The notes under the pieces: generated by a model | Databases searched by the model: none | What the model was told of the DNA's origin: nothing | The model's input: only the letters and a program-made list of their open reading frames with translations | Origin: Sphingomonas hengshuiensis | GTDB taxonomy: Bacteria; Pseudomonadota; Alphaproteobacteria; Sphingomonadales; Sphingomonadaceae | Length of the DNA stretch: 64,000 nt | Assembly: GCF_000935025.1 (NCBI RefSeq) | Contig: NZ_CP010836.1 | Location: 4,278,001 to 4,342,000, forward strand | Direction: 5' to 3' | Shown: one piece after another, positions 9,576 to 17,554 of the stretch | Layout of the letters: each line of letters opens with the position of its first letter | Numbering within the stretch: position 1 is the first letter of the stretch | Position numbers and translations under genes: made by a program

Positions 9576-10121
9576 ATGAACGATCGAAACGTACAGCGCG
9601 AGGGCGCGCTGCAATGGGGATGGTCGGCTGCGATTGCGGTCGCCGCAGTGGCGGGGAGCGTGGTGACCGCGTGCATGATGCCCTTCGTCGCGGTGGCGGT
9701 GATGGCGGCGGCGACGCTGCGCGCGCCACAGGCAGTGGCGACCGTCGCGGTCGCCTGGGCGGCGAACCAGCTGCTCGGATTCGCGCTGATGGGCTATCCG
9801 ATGACCGACTATGCGCTGGGCTGGGGCCTGGCGCTGGGCGCCGCGAGCATGGCGGCGCTGGGGATTGCCATCGCGATCCTGCGCCGCGGCGTGTGGGACG
9901 CCCGGCTGGTGCTGGCCGCGCTCGCCGGGTTCGGCGGGTTCGAGCTGCTGCTCTATGGCTATGCGCATCTGGCGGGCGGGCTGGGGACCTTCACCCCCGC
10001 GATCGTCGGTCAGCTCGCGCTGAACGAAGGGCTGTGGCTCGCGGGGCTGCTCGCCGCGCGCGCGCTGCTCCACCGCGCGGCGCCGGGGCTGGTGCCCGCG
10101 CTCGGCATGGGCGCGCGATGA
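9576..10121 (+). CDS. Small polytopic membrane protein of the B12 operon (unknown family)
   Basis: I do not recognise this 181-aa protein by sequence. It has about six hydrophobic segments covering nearly the whole chain (first about residues 16-40), short polar loops, one cysteine (Cys33, in the first helix) and the segment ANQLLGFALMGYPM. It starts 13 bp after btuB with GGGAGG before the ATG, and its stop overlaps the start of the BtuF-like gene (ATGA). Size and setting suggest an inner-membrane step of corrinoid uptake, similar in layout to solitary ECF S-components of the BtuM type, but no family motif proves it. It is controlled by the B12 riboswitch. Confidence 0.8.
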   Translation: MNDRNVQREGALQWGWSAAIAVAAVAGSVVTACMMPFVAVAVMAAATLRAPQAVATVAVAWAANQLLGFALMGYPMTDYALGWGLALGAASMAALGIAIAILRRGVWDARLVLAALAGFGGFELLLYGYAHLAGGLGTFTPAIVGQLALNEGLWLAGLLAARALLHRAAPGLVPALGMGAR

Positions 10122-11047
10122 CCGAAGCGCTCCGCATCGTATCGCTGCTCCCCAGCGCCACCGAAGTCGCGGTGGCGCTGGGGCTGGGCGATTCGCTGGT
10201 GGGGCGGTCGCATGAATGCGACTTCCCCCGGTTCGTCGCGGACCTGCCGGTCTGCACCGCGACCAAGCTGGAAAAGGGGCTCCGCTCGGTCGAGATCGAC
10301 CGGCGGGTGCAGGAGATCGTGCGCCAGGGGCTGTCGGTCTATGAAGTCCATGCCGAGCTGCTGCGCAGCCTGAAGCCCGACGTGATCCTGACCCAGACGC
10401 AATGCGCGATCTGCGCAGTGACGCCTGCGGACCTCGAGGAATCGCTATGTGATTGGGCGGGCACCGCACCCGCGCTGATCTCGCTCGCGCCCGATACGCT
10501 GGGCGATGTGTGGGACGATTTCCGCCATGTCGCCAAGGCCGTCGGCCGCGTCGCCGAGGGAGAAAAGGTGATCGCCGGGCTCCAGGCGCGGCTGGCGCAG
10601 ATTCGCACCGAGTCGCGCCGCCGGGGCGCGGTACCGCGCGTGGCGGCGATCGAGTGGTTCGACCCTTTGATGGCGGCGGGAAACTGGGTGCCCGAACTGA
10701 TCGCCTGCGCCGGCGGCGACCCGCTGTTCGTAGCACCCGGCGAACATTCGCCGTGGTTAGACTGGGGCGCGCTGGTCGCGACCGATCCCGATGTCATCGT
10801 GATGATGCCGTGCGGCTATCAGATTCCGCAGAGCCTGGCGGATATCCAGTCGGTGATCGGCGATCCGCGCTGGAACGGGCTGTCCGCGGTCAGGAAGGGC
10901 CATGTGTTCCTCGCCGACGGCCATCATTTCTTCAACCGCCCCGGCCCGCGACTGGTCGAATCGGCGGCGATCCTGGCCGAGATTTTCGACGTCTGGGCAC
11001 AGGGTGGCGCCGATTCGGGCGAGGGCTGGATGCGGGTGACCGAGTAG
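10118..11047 (+). CDS. BtuF-like cobalamin-binding protein without signal peptide
   Basis: A 309-aa protein of the periplasmic-binding-protein class III fold (BtuF/HemV type). It starts MTEALRIVSLLPSATEVAVA and includes LVGRSHECDFP, LTQTQCAICAV, NWVPELIACAGGDP and GHVFLADGHHFFNRPGPR. Such proteins bind cobalamin for a BtuCD importer. No signal peptide is visible at this start, and the upstream in-frame sequence is the coding DNA of the neighbour in another frame. It may act in the cytosol, or the annotation of transport proteins may not apply directly. No btuC or btuD gene lies in this window. It ends the riboswitch operon. Confidence 0.87.
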   Translation: MTEALRIVSLLPSATEVAVALGLGDSLVGRSHECDFPRFVADLPVCTATKLEKGLRSVEIDRRVQEIVRQGLSVYEVHAELLRSLKPDVILTQTQCAICAVTPADLEESLCDWAGTAPALISLAPDTLGDVWDDFRHVAKAVGRVAEGEKVIAGLQARLAQIRTESRRRGAVPRVAAIEWFDPLMAAGNWVPELIACAGGDPLFVAPGEHSPWLDWGALVATDPDVIVMMPCGYQIPQSLADIQSVIGDPRWNGLSAVRKGHVFLADGHHFFNRPGPRLVESAAILAEIFDVWAQGGADSGEGWMRVTE

Positions 11048-11055
11048 CGGGGGGC

Positions 11056-11616
11056 TTACCCCGCCTCGGCGATCAGCGCCGCCGCTTGCGGCCCGTCCCA
11101 TTCCATCCCGCCGGTGACGCGCCACACTTCGCGGCCCGCAGCGTCGAAAAGGATCGTCGTCGGCAGGTTGAGCCCCAACCCCAGGCTGAACCCCGTTTCG
11201 GGATCGAGATAGGGCTCCAGCGCCTTGAACTTCGCCTGCGCGAAGAAGGGCGTGACCTTTGCGGCGCCCTCGATATCCTGGCTGACCACCAGCACCTTCA
11301 GTGCATCGCCGCGCGCCACCGCGAGCGCGTCGAGCGTCGGCATTTCCTTGACGCACGGCGCGCACCAGGTCGCCCAGAGGTTGAGCAGCACCGGCTTTCC
11401 CCGGAAGCTGGCGAGCGTCACCTTGGCGCCCTTGGGATCGAGGAACGGCGTGGTGGGTGCCGCCTCGCCCTTGTGGCTGCGATCGATATTGGGGCCGGGC
11501 GCGGGGGCGGTTGCGTTGGCAACGCTCTCGTTCGCTTGCTGCGGAGCCTGGGATTGCCTATCGCACCCGGAAATTACGGTCGCGGACAGCAGGAGAAGCG
11601 CGATTTCTGAGCGCAA
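11056..11616 (-). CDS. TlpA/ResA-like thiol-disulfide lipoprotein
   Basis: A 186-aa protein with a thioredoxin fold. The N-terminus has a hydrophobic stretch ending ATVISGC, a lipoprotein signal, followed by a Pro/Ala linker. The active site is [15 protein letters not shown] and the cis-Pro loop is [10 protein letters not shown]. Such proteins reduce periplasmic disulfides, for instance in cytochrome c maturation. There is no ATG at the right place. I chose TTG at 11616 because GGAG lies 6 nt upstream; TTG at 11628 is an alternative. It is divergent from argH with only 16 bp between the two start codons. Confidence 0.85.
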   Translation of the reverse strand: MRSEIALLLLSATVISGCDRQSQAPQQANESVANATAPAPGPNIDRSHKGEAAPTTPFLDPKGAKVTLASFRGKPVLLNLWATWCAPCVKEMPTLDALAVARGDALKVLVVSQDIEGAAKVTPFFAQAKFKALEPYLDPETGFSLGLGLNLPTTILFDAAGREVWRVTGGMEWDGPQAAALIAEAG

Positions 11617-11632
11617 GGACAGCTCCAATGCA

Positions 11633-13012
11633 ATGTGGGGGGGGCGTTTCGCCGAAGGACCCTCTGCGGTGATGCGGGAGATAAACGCCTCGATCCCCTT
11701 CGACAAGCGGATGTGGCAGCAGGATATTCGCGGCAGCCGCGCGCATGTCGCGATGCTCGGGCAGCAGGGCATCGTCGCGCCCGAGGATGCCGCCGCGATC
11801 GCAGCCGGGCTGGAGCAGGTCGCCGCCGAGTTCGAGGCAGCGGGCGTCCCCGACGACCTTGCGCTCGAGGACATCCACATGCTCACCGAGGCGCGGCTTT
11901 CCGACCGGATCGGGCCGGTCGCGGGGCGCCTCCACACCGCGCGCTCGCGCAACGACCAGGTGGCGACCGATTTCCGCCTGTGGGTGCGCGACGCGATCGA
12001 CCAGGCCGAGGCCGCGCTGGGCGCGCTCCAGGACGCGCTGCTCTCGCGCGCCGAGGAGCATGCCGACAGCGTGATGCCCGGCTTCACCCACCTCCAGGTC
12101 GCGCAGCCGGTGACGCTGGGGCATCATCTGATGGCCTATGTCGAGATGGTCGCGCGCGATCGCTCGCGGCTGACCGATGCGCGCGCGCGCATGAACCTGT
12201 GCCCGCTGGGCTCGGCTGCGCTGGCGGGCACGGGGTTTGACCTCGATCGCGGGATGACCGCCGCCGCGCTCGGCTTTGACGGGCCGACGCGCAATTCGCT
12301 CGATTCGGTGTCCGACCGCGACTTTGCGATCGAATATCTGACCGCGGCGGCACAGACCGCGCTCCACCTGAGCCGGCTGGCCGAGGAATTCGTGATCTGG
12401 GCCAGCCAGCCCTTCGGCTTCGTCTCCTTGAGCGATCAATGGTCGACCGGCAGCTCGATCATGCCGCAGAAGCGCAATCCCGATGCGGCAGAGCTGGTGC
12501 GCGGCCATTCGGGGCGCATCGTCGGCAGCCTGGTCAGCCTGATGATCACGATGAAGGGCCTCCCCCTCGCCTATTCGAAGGACATGCAGGACGACAAGCC
12601 GCCGGTGTTCGAGGCGCACGACCTGCTCGGCCTGTCGATCGCGGCGATGACCGGGATGGTCGAAAGCGCGACCTTTCGCACCGATCGGATGCGCAGCGCC
12701 GCCGAGGCGGGGTTCTCCACCGCCACCGACCTGGCCGACTGGCTGGTGCGCGAAGGCGGCATCCCGTTTCGCGAGGCGCACCACATCACCGGGCGCGCCG
12801 TCGCGGCGGCGGAGGCGGCGGGTATCCGGCTCGATCAGTTATCGATCACCCAACTCAAGGAAATCGACGACAGGATCGACGATCGCGTATACGGCGTGCT
12901 CAGCGTCGAGGCGTCGGTATCCAGCCGCACCAGCTTCGGCGGCACCGCCCCGGTGCGGGTGCGCGAGGCGATTGCCGCGGCACGCCGGGGACGCGAGGAG
13001 GACGTGCGATGA
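11633..13012 (+). CDS. argH: Argininosuccinate lyase
   Basis: A 459-aa cytosolic enzyme that splits argininosuccinate into arginine and fumarate, the last step of arginine synthesis. It starts [18 protein letters not shown], the normal N-terminus, and has [12 protein letters not shown] and the fumarase-superfamily signature [16 protein letters not shown]. The ATG at 11633 fits the family start. A longer frame upstream lies over the TlpA gene and is not coding. Its stop overlaps the next gene (ATGA), so argH, lptM, lysA and the following genes probably form one operon. Confidence 0.98.
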   Translation: MWGGRFAEGPSAVMREINASIPFDKRMWQQDIRGSRAHVAMLGQQGIVAPEDAAAIAAGLEQVAAEFEAAGVPDDLALEDIHMLTEARLSDRIGPVAGRLHTARSRNDQVATDFRLWVRDAIDQAEAALGALQDALLSRAEEHADSVMPGFTHLQVAQPVTLGHHLMAYVEMVARDRSRLTDARARMNLCPLGSAALAGTGFDLDRGMTAAALGFDGPTRNSLDSVSDRDFAIEYLTAAAQTALHLSRLAEEFVIWASQPFGFVSLSDQWSTGSSIMPQKRNPDAAELVRGHSGRIVGSLVSLMITMKGLPLAYSKDMQDDKPPVFEAHDLLGLSIAAMTGMVESATFRTDRMRSAAEAGFSTATDLADWLVREGGIPFREAHHITGRAVAAAEAAGIRLDQLSITQLKEIDDRIDDRVYGVLSVEASVSSRTSFGGTAPVRVREAIAAARRGREEDVR

Positions 13013-13251
13013 AGCGATTGCTGCCCCCGATGCTGCTGGCCGCGCTGGTGCTGGGCGGTTGTGGCGCGCGCGAGGCATTGGCGCCACCCACCGGCCAGGC
13101 GATGCCCCCCGCCCCCTATGGCGCGACCGCGACCCCGACTGCCGACGACCTGCTCGGCCCGCCCGACCAGACCCGCCCGGCGCGTAGCGACGACCTGATC
13201 CAGAGTTCGGAGAAACGGCGCACCGACAAGTTCGATCTCCCGCCCAACTGA
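13009..13251 (+). CDS. lptM: Small lipoprotein, LptM (YifL)-like
   Basis: An 80-aa lipoprotein. It starts [19 protein letters not shown] with a lipobox at Cys18; the rest is Pro-rich and polar and looks unstructured. LptM in Enterobacteria assists assembly of the LptD/E lipopolysaccharide translocon and is encoded just upstream of dapF/lysA-region genes, the same position as here. It overlaps argH by 4 bp and is 12 bp before lysA. The assignment rests on size, lipobox and position. Confidence 0.75.
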   Translation: MKRLLPPMLLAALVLGGCGAREALAPPTGQAMPPAPYGATATPTADDLLGPPDQTRPARSDDLIQSSEKRRTDKFDLPPN

Positions 13252-13263
13252 ATTCGGAATCCC

Positions 13264-14523
13264 ATGGACCATTTTTCCCTGATCGACGGCGAACTGCATG
13301 TCGAGAATGTCCCGCTCGCCCGCATTGCCGAGGCGGTGGGCACCCCCGTCTATGTCTATTCAACGGCGACCTTCCAGCGCCACGCCCGCGTGTTCCGCGA
13401 CGGGCTGAAGGACGTGCCGCGTACGCATCTGGCATTCGCGGTAAAAGCCAATCCCAATCTGGCGGTGCTGCGGCTGCTCGCCAATGAAGGCTTTGGCGCC
13501 GATGTGGTGTCGGGCGGCGAGCTGGAACGCGCGCTGGCCGGGGGCATGGCCGCGAAAGACATCGTGTTCTCCGGGGTCGGCAAGACCCGCGCCGAGCTGG
13601 CGCAGGGGCTCGATGTCGGGATCGGCCAGTTCAACCTCGAGCTGGAGGAAGAGGGCGTCGTGCTGGCGCAGCTCGCCGCCGCACGCGGCATCCGGGCACC
13701 CGCCACGCTGCGCGTAAACCCCGATGTCGACGCGGGCACGCACGAGAAGATTTCGACGGGCAAGGCCGAAAACAAGTTTGGCCTTCCGATCAGCGAGGCG
13801 CGCGCGATCTTCGACCGGCTCGCGCCGCTGCCCGGGCTCGATCTGCGTGGGATCGCGGTGCATATCGGTAGCCAGCTCAGCAGCCTGGACCCGCTCGAAA
13901 AGGCGTTCTCGCGCCTCGGCGACCTGATCGCGGAACTCCGCGCGGCGGGGCATAGCATCACCCATGTCGATCTGGGCGGCGGGCTGGGCGTGCCCTATCG
14001 CGCCAGCGACAACCCGCCGTCGCCTGCCGAATTCGGCGCGATGGTGGCGCGGGTGACGCGCGACTGGGACGTCGAGCTGATGTTTGAGCCGGGCCGGGTG
14101 ATCTCCGCCAATGCCGGCGTGCTGCTGACCCAGGTGCTATGGGTCAAGCCGGGGGTGGTGCATCCCTATGTCATCGTCGATGCAGCGATGAACGATCTGG
14201 CGCGGGTCGCGCTGTACGACGCCTATCATGATTTCGAGGCGGTACGCCCGACCGGCGCGAAGATGATCGCCAATGTCGCCGGGCCGGTGTGCGAAAGCAG
14301 CGACGTGTTCGCCAAGGGGCGCGAGATCGACGTGGTGGCCGGGGGCGATCTCGCCATCTTCCGCTCGGCGGGGGCCTATGGCGCGACGATGGCGAGCACC
14401 TACAACAGCCGCCCGCTGGTCCCCGAGGTGCTGGTCTCCGGCGACCGGTTCGAAATCGTCGCCAACCGCATCTCCGCCGCGACGATCATGGGCGCCGAAA
14501 CGGTCCCGGACTGGCTGAAATGA
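13264..14523 (+). CDS. lysA: Diaminopimelate decarboxylase
   Basis: A 419-aa PLP enzyme that decarboxylates meso-diaminopimelate to lysine. The PLP lysine lies in LAFAVKANPN, followed by GADVVSGGE, the phosphate-binding DLGGGLGVPY, and the C-terminal VCESSDVFAKG with its active-site Cys of the dimer interface. The length is typical. The Shine-Dalgarno sequence is weak, so translation may be coupled to lptM. It overlaps the next gene by 4 bp. Confidence 0.98.
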   Translation: MDHFSLIDGELHVENVPLARIAEAVGTPVYVYSTATFQRHARVFRDGLKDVPRTHLAFAVKANPNLAVLRLLANEGFGADVVSGGELERALAGGMAAKDIVFSGVGKTRAELAQGLDVGIGQFNLELEEEGVVLAQLAAARGIRAPATLRVNPDVDAGTHEKISTGKAENKFGLPISEARAIFDRLAPLPGLDLRGIAVHIGSQLSSLDPLEKAFSRLGDLIAELRAAGHSITHVDLGGGLGVPYRASDNPPSPAEFGAMVARVTRDWDVELMFEPGRVISANAGVLLTQVLWVKPGVVHPYVIVDAAMNDLARVALYDAYHDFEAVRPTGAKMIANVAGPVCESSDVFAKGREIDVVAGGDLAIFRSAGAYGATMASTYNSRPLVPEVLVSGDRFEIVANRISAATIMGAETVPDWLK

Positions 14524-15281
14524 GCCTCCACGCCCTGCCGCTGTTCGTGAAGCTGGCGGGGCGGCCGGTCATGCTGATCGGCACGGGCGAGGCGGCGGAC
14601 GCCAAGCGGCGCCTGCTCGAACGTGCCGGCGCAGTGATCGTCGATGAAGCGGCGCAGGCCGCGCTGGCGATCGTCGCGCTCGACGACCCGGAGCCCGTCG
14701 TGGCGCGGCTGCGCGCGCGCGGGGTGCTGGTCAATGCCGTCGATCGTCCTGCGCTATGCGACTTCACCCTGCCGGCCATCGTCGATCGCGATCCCGTTCT
14801 GGTCGCGATCGGCACCGGCGGGGCATCGGCAGGCATGGCGGCGGCGCTGCGCCAGCGGCTCGAGGCGCTGCTCCCCGCGAGCCTGGGCCCGCGCGTCCGC
14901 GCGCTGGCGGCGGCGCGCGATGCGATCCGCGCGCGCTGGCCCGAGGCTGGCGAACGGCGGCGCGCACTCGCCAACGCCTTCGCCGGGCCGCTCGACCCGC
15001 TGACCGAGGCTCCGGCGGACGCCGTCGACACCTGGCTGGCGGCGGAGGACACGCCGCAGGAGGGCGGGCTCTTGCGTTTCCGGCTGGCCTCGCCCGATCC
15101 CGACGATCTGACGCTGCGCCAGGCACGCGCGCTTGCGCAGGCCGACCGGGTCTTCCATCGCCGCGACGTGCCCGCCGCCCTTCTCGACCGCGCCCGCGCC
15201 GATGCCGAGCGCATCGCCTGCGACGCCCCACCCGCCGCACCCGGCGACGGCCTTGCGGTCGATCTGGAAATGGCGCGATGA
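14520..15281 (+). CDS. Siroheme synthase N-terminal-type protein (precorrin-2 dehydrogenase/ferrochelatase) with methyltransferase remnant
   Basis: A 253-aa protein. Residues 1-110 form the NAD-binding domain (VMLIGTGEAADAKRRLLERAGA, here split by its motif GTGEAA). AIGTGGASAGMAAALRQRLE marks the dimer and ferrochelatase part seen in CysG/Met8. Together they oxidise precorrin-2 and insert iron for siroheme. The tail (about residues 180-240) has LRFRLASPDPDDLTLRQAR and RADAERI, which align with the first ~60 residues of the uroporphyrinogen methyltransferase domain of CysG. The SAM-binding glycine loop and the rest of that domain are gone. It overlaps lysA and the CorA gene by 4 bp each. Confidence 0.85.
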   Translation: MSLHALPLFVKLAGRPVMLIGTGEAADAKRRLLERAGAVIVDEAAQAALAIVALDDPEPVVARLRARGVLVNAVDRPALCDFTLPAIVDRDPVLVAIGTGGASAGMAAALRQRLEALLPASLGPRVRALAAARDAIRARWPEAGERRRALANAFAGPLDPLTEAPADAVDTWLAAEDTPQEGGLLRFRLASPDPDDLTLRQARALAQADRVFHRRDVPAALLDRARADAERIACDAPPAAPGDGLAVDLEMAR

Positions 15282-16231
15282 GCGGCTTTGCCTATGTCGT
15301 GAAGGACGGCAAGGCCGAGGCACGCTCGCTCAAGCAGGCGGTCCATGACGCGGGCGACCTGACCTGGGTCCACCTCACCACCAATGACGAGCGCGCCAAA
15401 TTATGGCTGGGCGGCGAGGCGAAGCTGTCGGCTTATGTCATCGAGGCACTGACCGCCGTCGAGACGCGCCCGCGCTGCGATGCAGTGGGGACCGGCGCGG
15501 TGATCAACCTGCGCGGGCTGTCGTCGGACCCGCTCGAAGCGTCGGACCCGCTGGCGTCGATCCGCATCTATGCTGTGGGCAAGTGCGTGTTTTCGGTCAC
15601 CCGCAAGCAGCTCACTGCGCTGCCGCCGGTGCGCGAGCTGGTCGAGGGCGGGCAGATCCTCGACCCCGGCGACCTGATCGCCGCCTTTGCGCAGGAGATC
15701 ACCGAGGAACTCGATCCGATGGTCGCGACGCTGGGCGACACGCTCGACGATTGCGAGGAGCAGATTGCCGAGCACAAGGCCTTCGCGCTGCGCCGCCGGG
15801 TCAACCAGACGCGCAGCCAGGCGATTGGCTATCGCCGCTTCCTCAACCCGCAGCGCGCGGCGCTGGAGAAGCTCGCCGCGCTGCCCGGCGACTGGCTGCG
15901 CGACGATGACCGGCTGCACCTCAGCGCCGCCGCCGACCGCGCCGCCCGGATGGCGGAGGAGCTGGAAAGCATCCGCGAGCGCGCCGCGCTGACGCACGAG
16001 ACGCTCACCGACCTGCGCGCCGAGCAGATCGACCAGCGATCGCTGATGATCGCGATCGTCGCGATGGTGTTCCTCCCGCTGACCTTCCTCACCGGGCTGT
16101 TGGGAATGAATGTCGACGGCATCCCCTATGCGCACGAGCCCTGGGCCTTTTGGGGCGTGGTCGGAGTCTCCGTGGCGCTCTCGGGCGGGATCAGTGCGTA
16201 TTTCATCCGCCGCCACTGGTTCGACGGATAG
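15278..16231 (+). CDS. CorA/ZntB-family divalent metal transporter
   Basis: A 317-aa protein with a large cytosolic funnel domain, a long helical stalk (about residues 130-250) and two C-terminal membrane helices. The first ends in the hallmark GMN motif (GLLGMNVDGIP), and the protein ends with basic YFIRRHWFDG. CorA proteins carry Mg2+ or Co2+; the ZntB branch carries Zn2+. The N-terminal start and GMNVDG loop look ZntB-like, but substrate choice is uncertain. The start overlaps the siroheme gene by 4 bp, so it closes the argH-lysA operon. Confidence 0.92.
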   Translation: MSGFAYVVKDGKAEARSLKQAVHDAGDLTWVHLTTNDERAKLWLGGEAKLSAYVIEALTAVETRPRCDAVGTGAVINLRGLSSDPLEASDPLASIRIYAVGKCVFSVTRKQLTALPPVRELVEGGQILDPGDLIAAFAQEITEELDPMVATLGDTLDDCEEQIAEHKAFALRRRVNQTRSQAIGYRRFLNPQRAALEKLAALPGDWLRDDDRLHLSAAADRAARMAEELESIRERAALTHETLTDLRAEQIDQRSLMIAIVAMVFLPLTFLTGLLGMNVDGIPYAHEPWAFWGVVGVSVALSGGISAYFIRRHWFDG

Positions 16232-16234
16232 GGT

Positions 16235-16828
16235 TCAGCCCCGGCTCTGCAGCCGATCGAGTTCATCATGGAGCCCCTGGACCGAGGCGATCAGCCGGGC
16301 GCGGTCGGCGCGGGCGCTGACCAGGTCGGCACGCATCTCGCCCAGTTCGATGGCCCGCGCGGCGATCCGCGCGTCGAGCGCCAGGTTGCTGCGCTTGAGC
16401 GTGTCGATTCGGGCGGCGCGGCCCAGAATCCGCTCGATCCGCGCCGCAAGCACCGCGAAGTCGCAGGGTTTCGCCACGCAATCATCGGCCCCCGCGCGCA
16501 ATGCCTGGACGATCGCGTCGGGCTCGCCGCGCGCGGTGAGGAACAGCAGCGGCAGGTCGGCAGTGTCGCGCGAGCCGCGGATTTCCTGCACCATGTGCAG
16601 CCCGCCCAGATCGTCGCCGGTCCTGTCGAGCAGCACCAGATCGAACCCGCGCCCGGCGATCAGTTCGAGCGCCTGGCCGCTCGAATCGCTGAGCACCACC
16701 ATATAGCCGAGCTGCCCCAGCGGCTGTGCCAGCGCGTTCAGACTCGGGCGATCATCGCCCACCGCGAGGATCGATCGCGTCGCGCGGCGGCGAGGCCCGC
16801 TCAGCTGCTGGCTGGATACATGCTCCAT
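16235..16828 (-). CDS. Stand-alone response regulator with C-terminal coiled coil
   Basis: A 197-aa protein with one receiver domain (about residues 18-140). The acidic pair is Asp25-Asp26, the phosphoacceptor is Asp68 (LVLLDRTGDD), and the switch residues are Thr98 and Lys120 (VAKPCDF). The remaining ~60 residues are charged and helical (LDARIAARAIELGEMRADL...) and contain no DNA-binding or enzyme motif. It may act by protein contact or dimerisation. No histidine kinase is adjacent. It converges on the CorA gene with a 3-bp gap. Confidence 0.87.
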   Translation of the reverse strand: MEHVSSQQLSGPRRRATRSILAVGDDRPSLNALAQPLGQLGYMVVLSDSSGQALELIAGRGFDLVLLDRTGDDLGGLHMVQEIRGSRDTADLPLLFLTARGEPDAIVQALRAGADDCVAKPCDFAVLAARIERILGRAARIDTLKRSNLALDARIAARAIELGEMRADLVSARADRARLIASVQGLHDELDRLQSRG

Positions 16829-16916
16829 GTGCGACCCCGATATGCTCTAGGATCAACACGCTAGGGTAAAGCCCTCACGAAAACGTTAAGCGCTTCCGCG
16901 GGGGCACGGCACGCGC

Positions 16917-17450
16917 TCAGCGCGCGAGAAAGCCGAAGATCTGGTCGACCATGATCGCCATTGGCGCCGCGCTCTGGGCCACGGCTTCGGGTTCGGCGGT
17001 GTTGATCGCGAGCCCCATCGGAGTCGGCCAGCCGCGCAGCGCATGCGTCACGGTGCGCAGCGCATGGAGCGTCGAGACCGCCCCCTGCCACCCGGCGCCG
17101 GTTGCGATCAGCCCGACCGGCATCCCGTCGAAATAGACGCGATCGTGGGTCCGCAGCTCCTCGACATAGTCGAGCGCGTTCTTGACCATCCCCGACAGCG
17201 TGCCGTGATAGCCCGGCGAGCCGACGATCACTGCATCGGCGGTGCGCAGCGCGTCGAGATAGCGCCCGATCGCCGGCACCGCCTCGTGCGGGCCGGGCTC
17301 GTAATGCGGGAAGGCGATGTCCGGCCCGGTGAACAGGCTGGTGCTGGCGCCGCGCGCGCGCGCAAGATCCAGCGCGGCGGACAAAAGCCGCCCGGTCGAG
17401 GAGTCGGGCCGAAGGGTTCCGCCCAGGGCGACGATATGCGGTGCGCTCAT
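16917..17450 (-). CDS. NADPH-dependent FMN reductase family protein
   Basis: A 177-aa flavodoxin-like protein. LGGTLRPDSSTGRLL is the phosphate-binding loop and SPGYHGTLSGMVKNALDYVEEL is the conserved helix of the SsuE/ChrR-like FMN reductases. Members reduce FMN, quinones or other acceptors with NAD(P)H. The substrate is unknown and there is no operon partner. The start ATG at 17450 gives the usual length. Confidence 0.88.
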   Translation of the reverse strand: MSAPHIVALGGTLRPDSSTGRLLSAALDLARARGASTSLFTGPDIAFPHYEPGPHEAVPAIGRYLDALRTADAVIVGSPGYHGTLSGMVKNALDYVEELRTHDRVYFDGMPVGLIATGAGWQGAVSTLHALRTVTHALRGWPTPMGLAINTAEPEAVAQSAAPMAIMVDQIFGFLAR

Positions 17451-17554
17451 GCCGCTGCCGCTAGCGCAAAGCGGATGCCCGCGCCAGTATCCCCGCGTGG
17501 CGCCGGATGCACCGCCGAGCTATGGTCGCGCCGGGACACAGGCGGGGACAGGCG

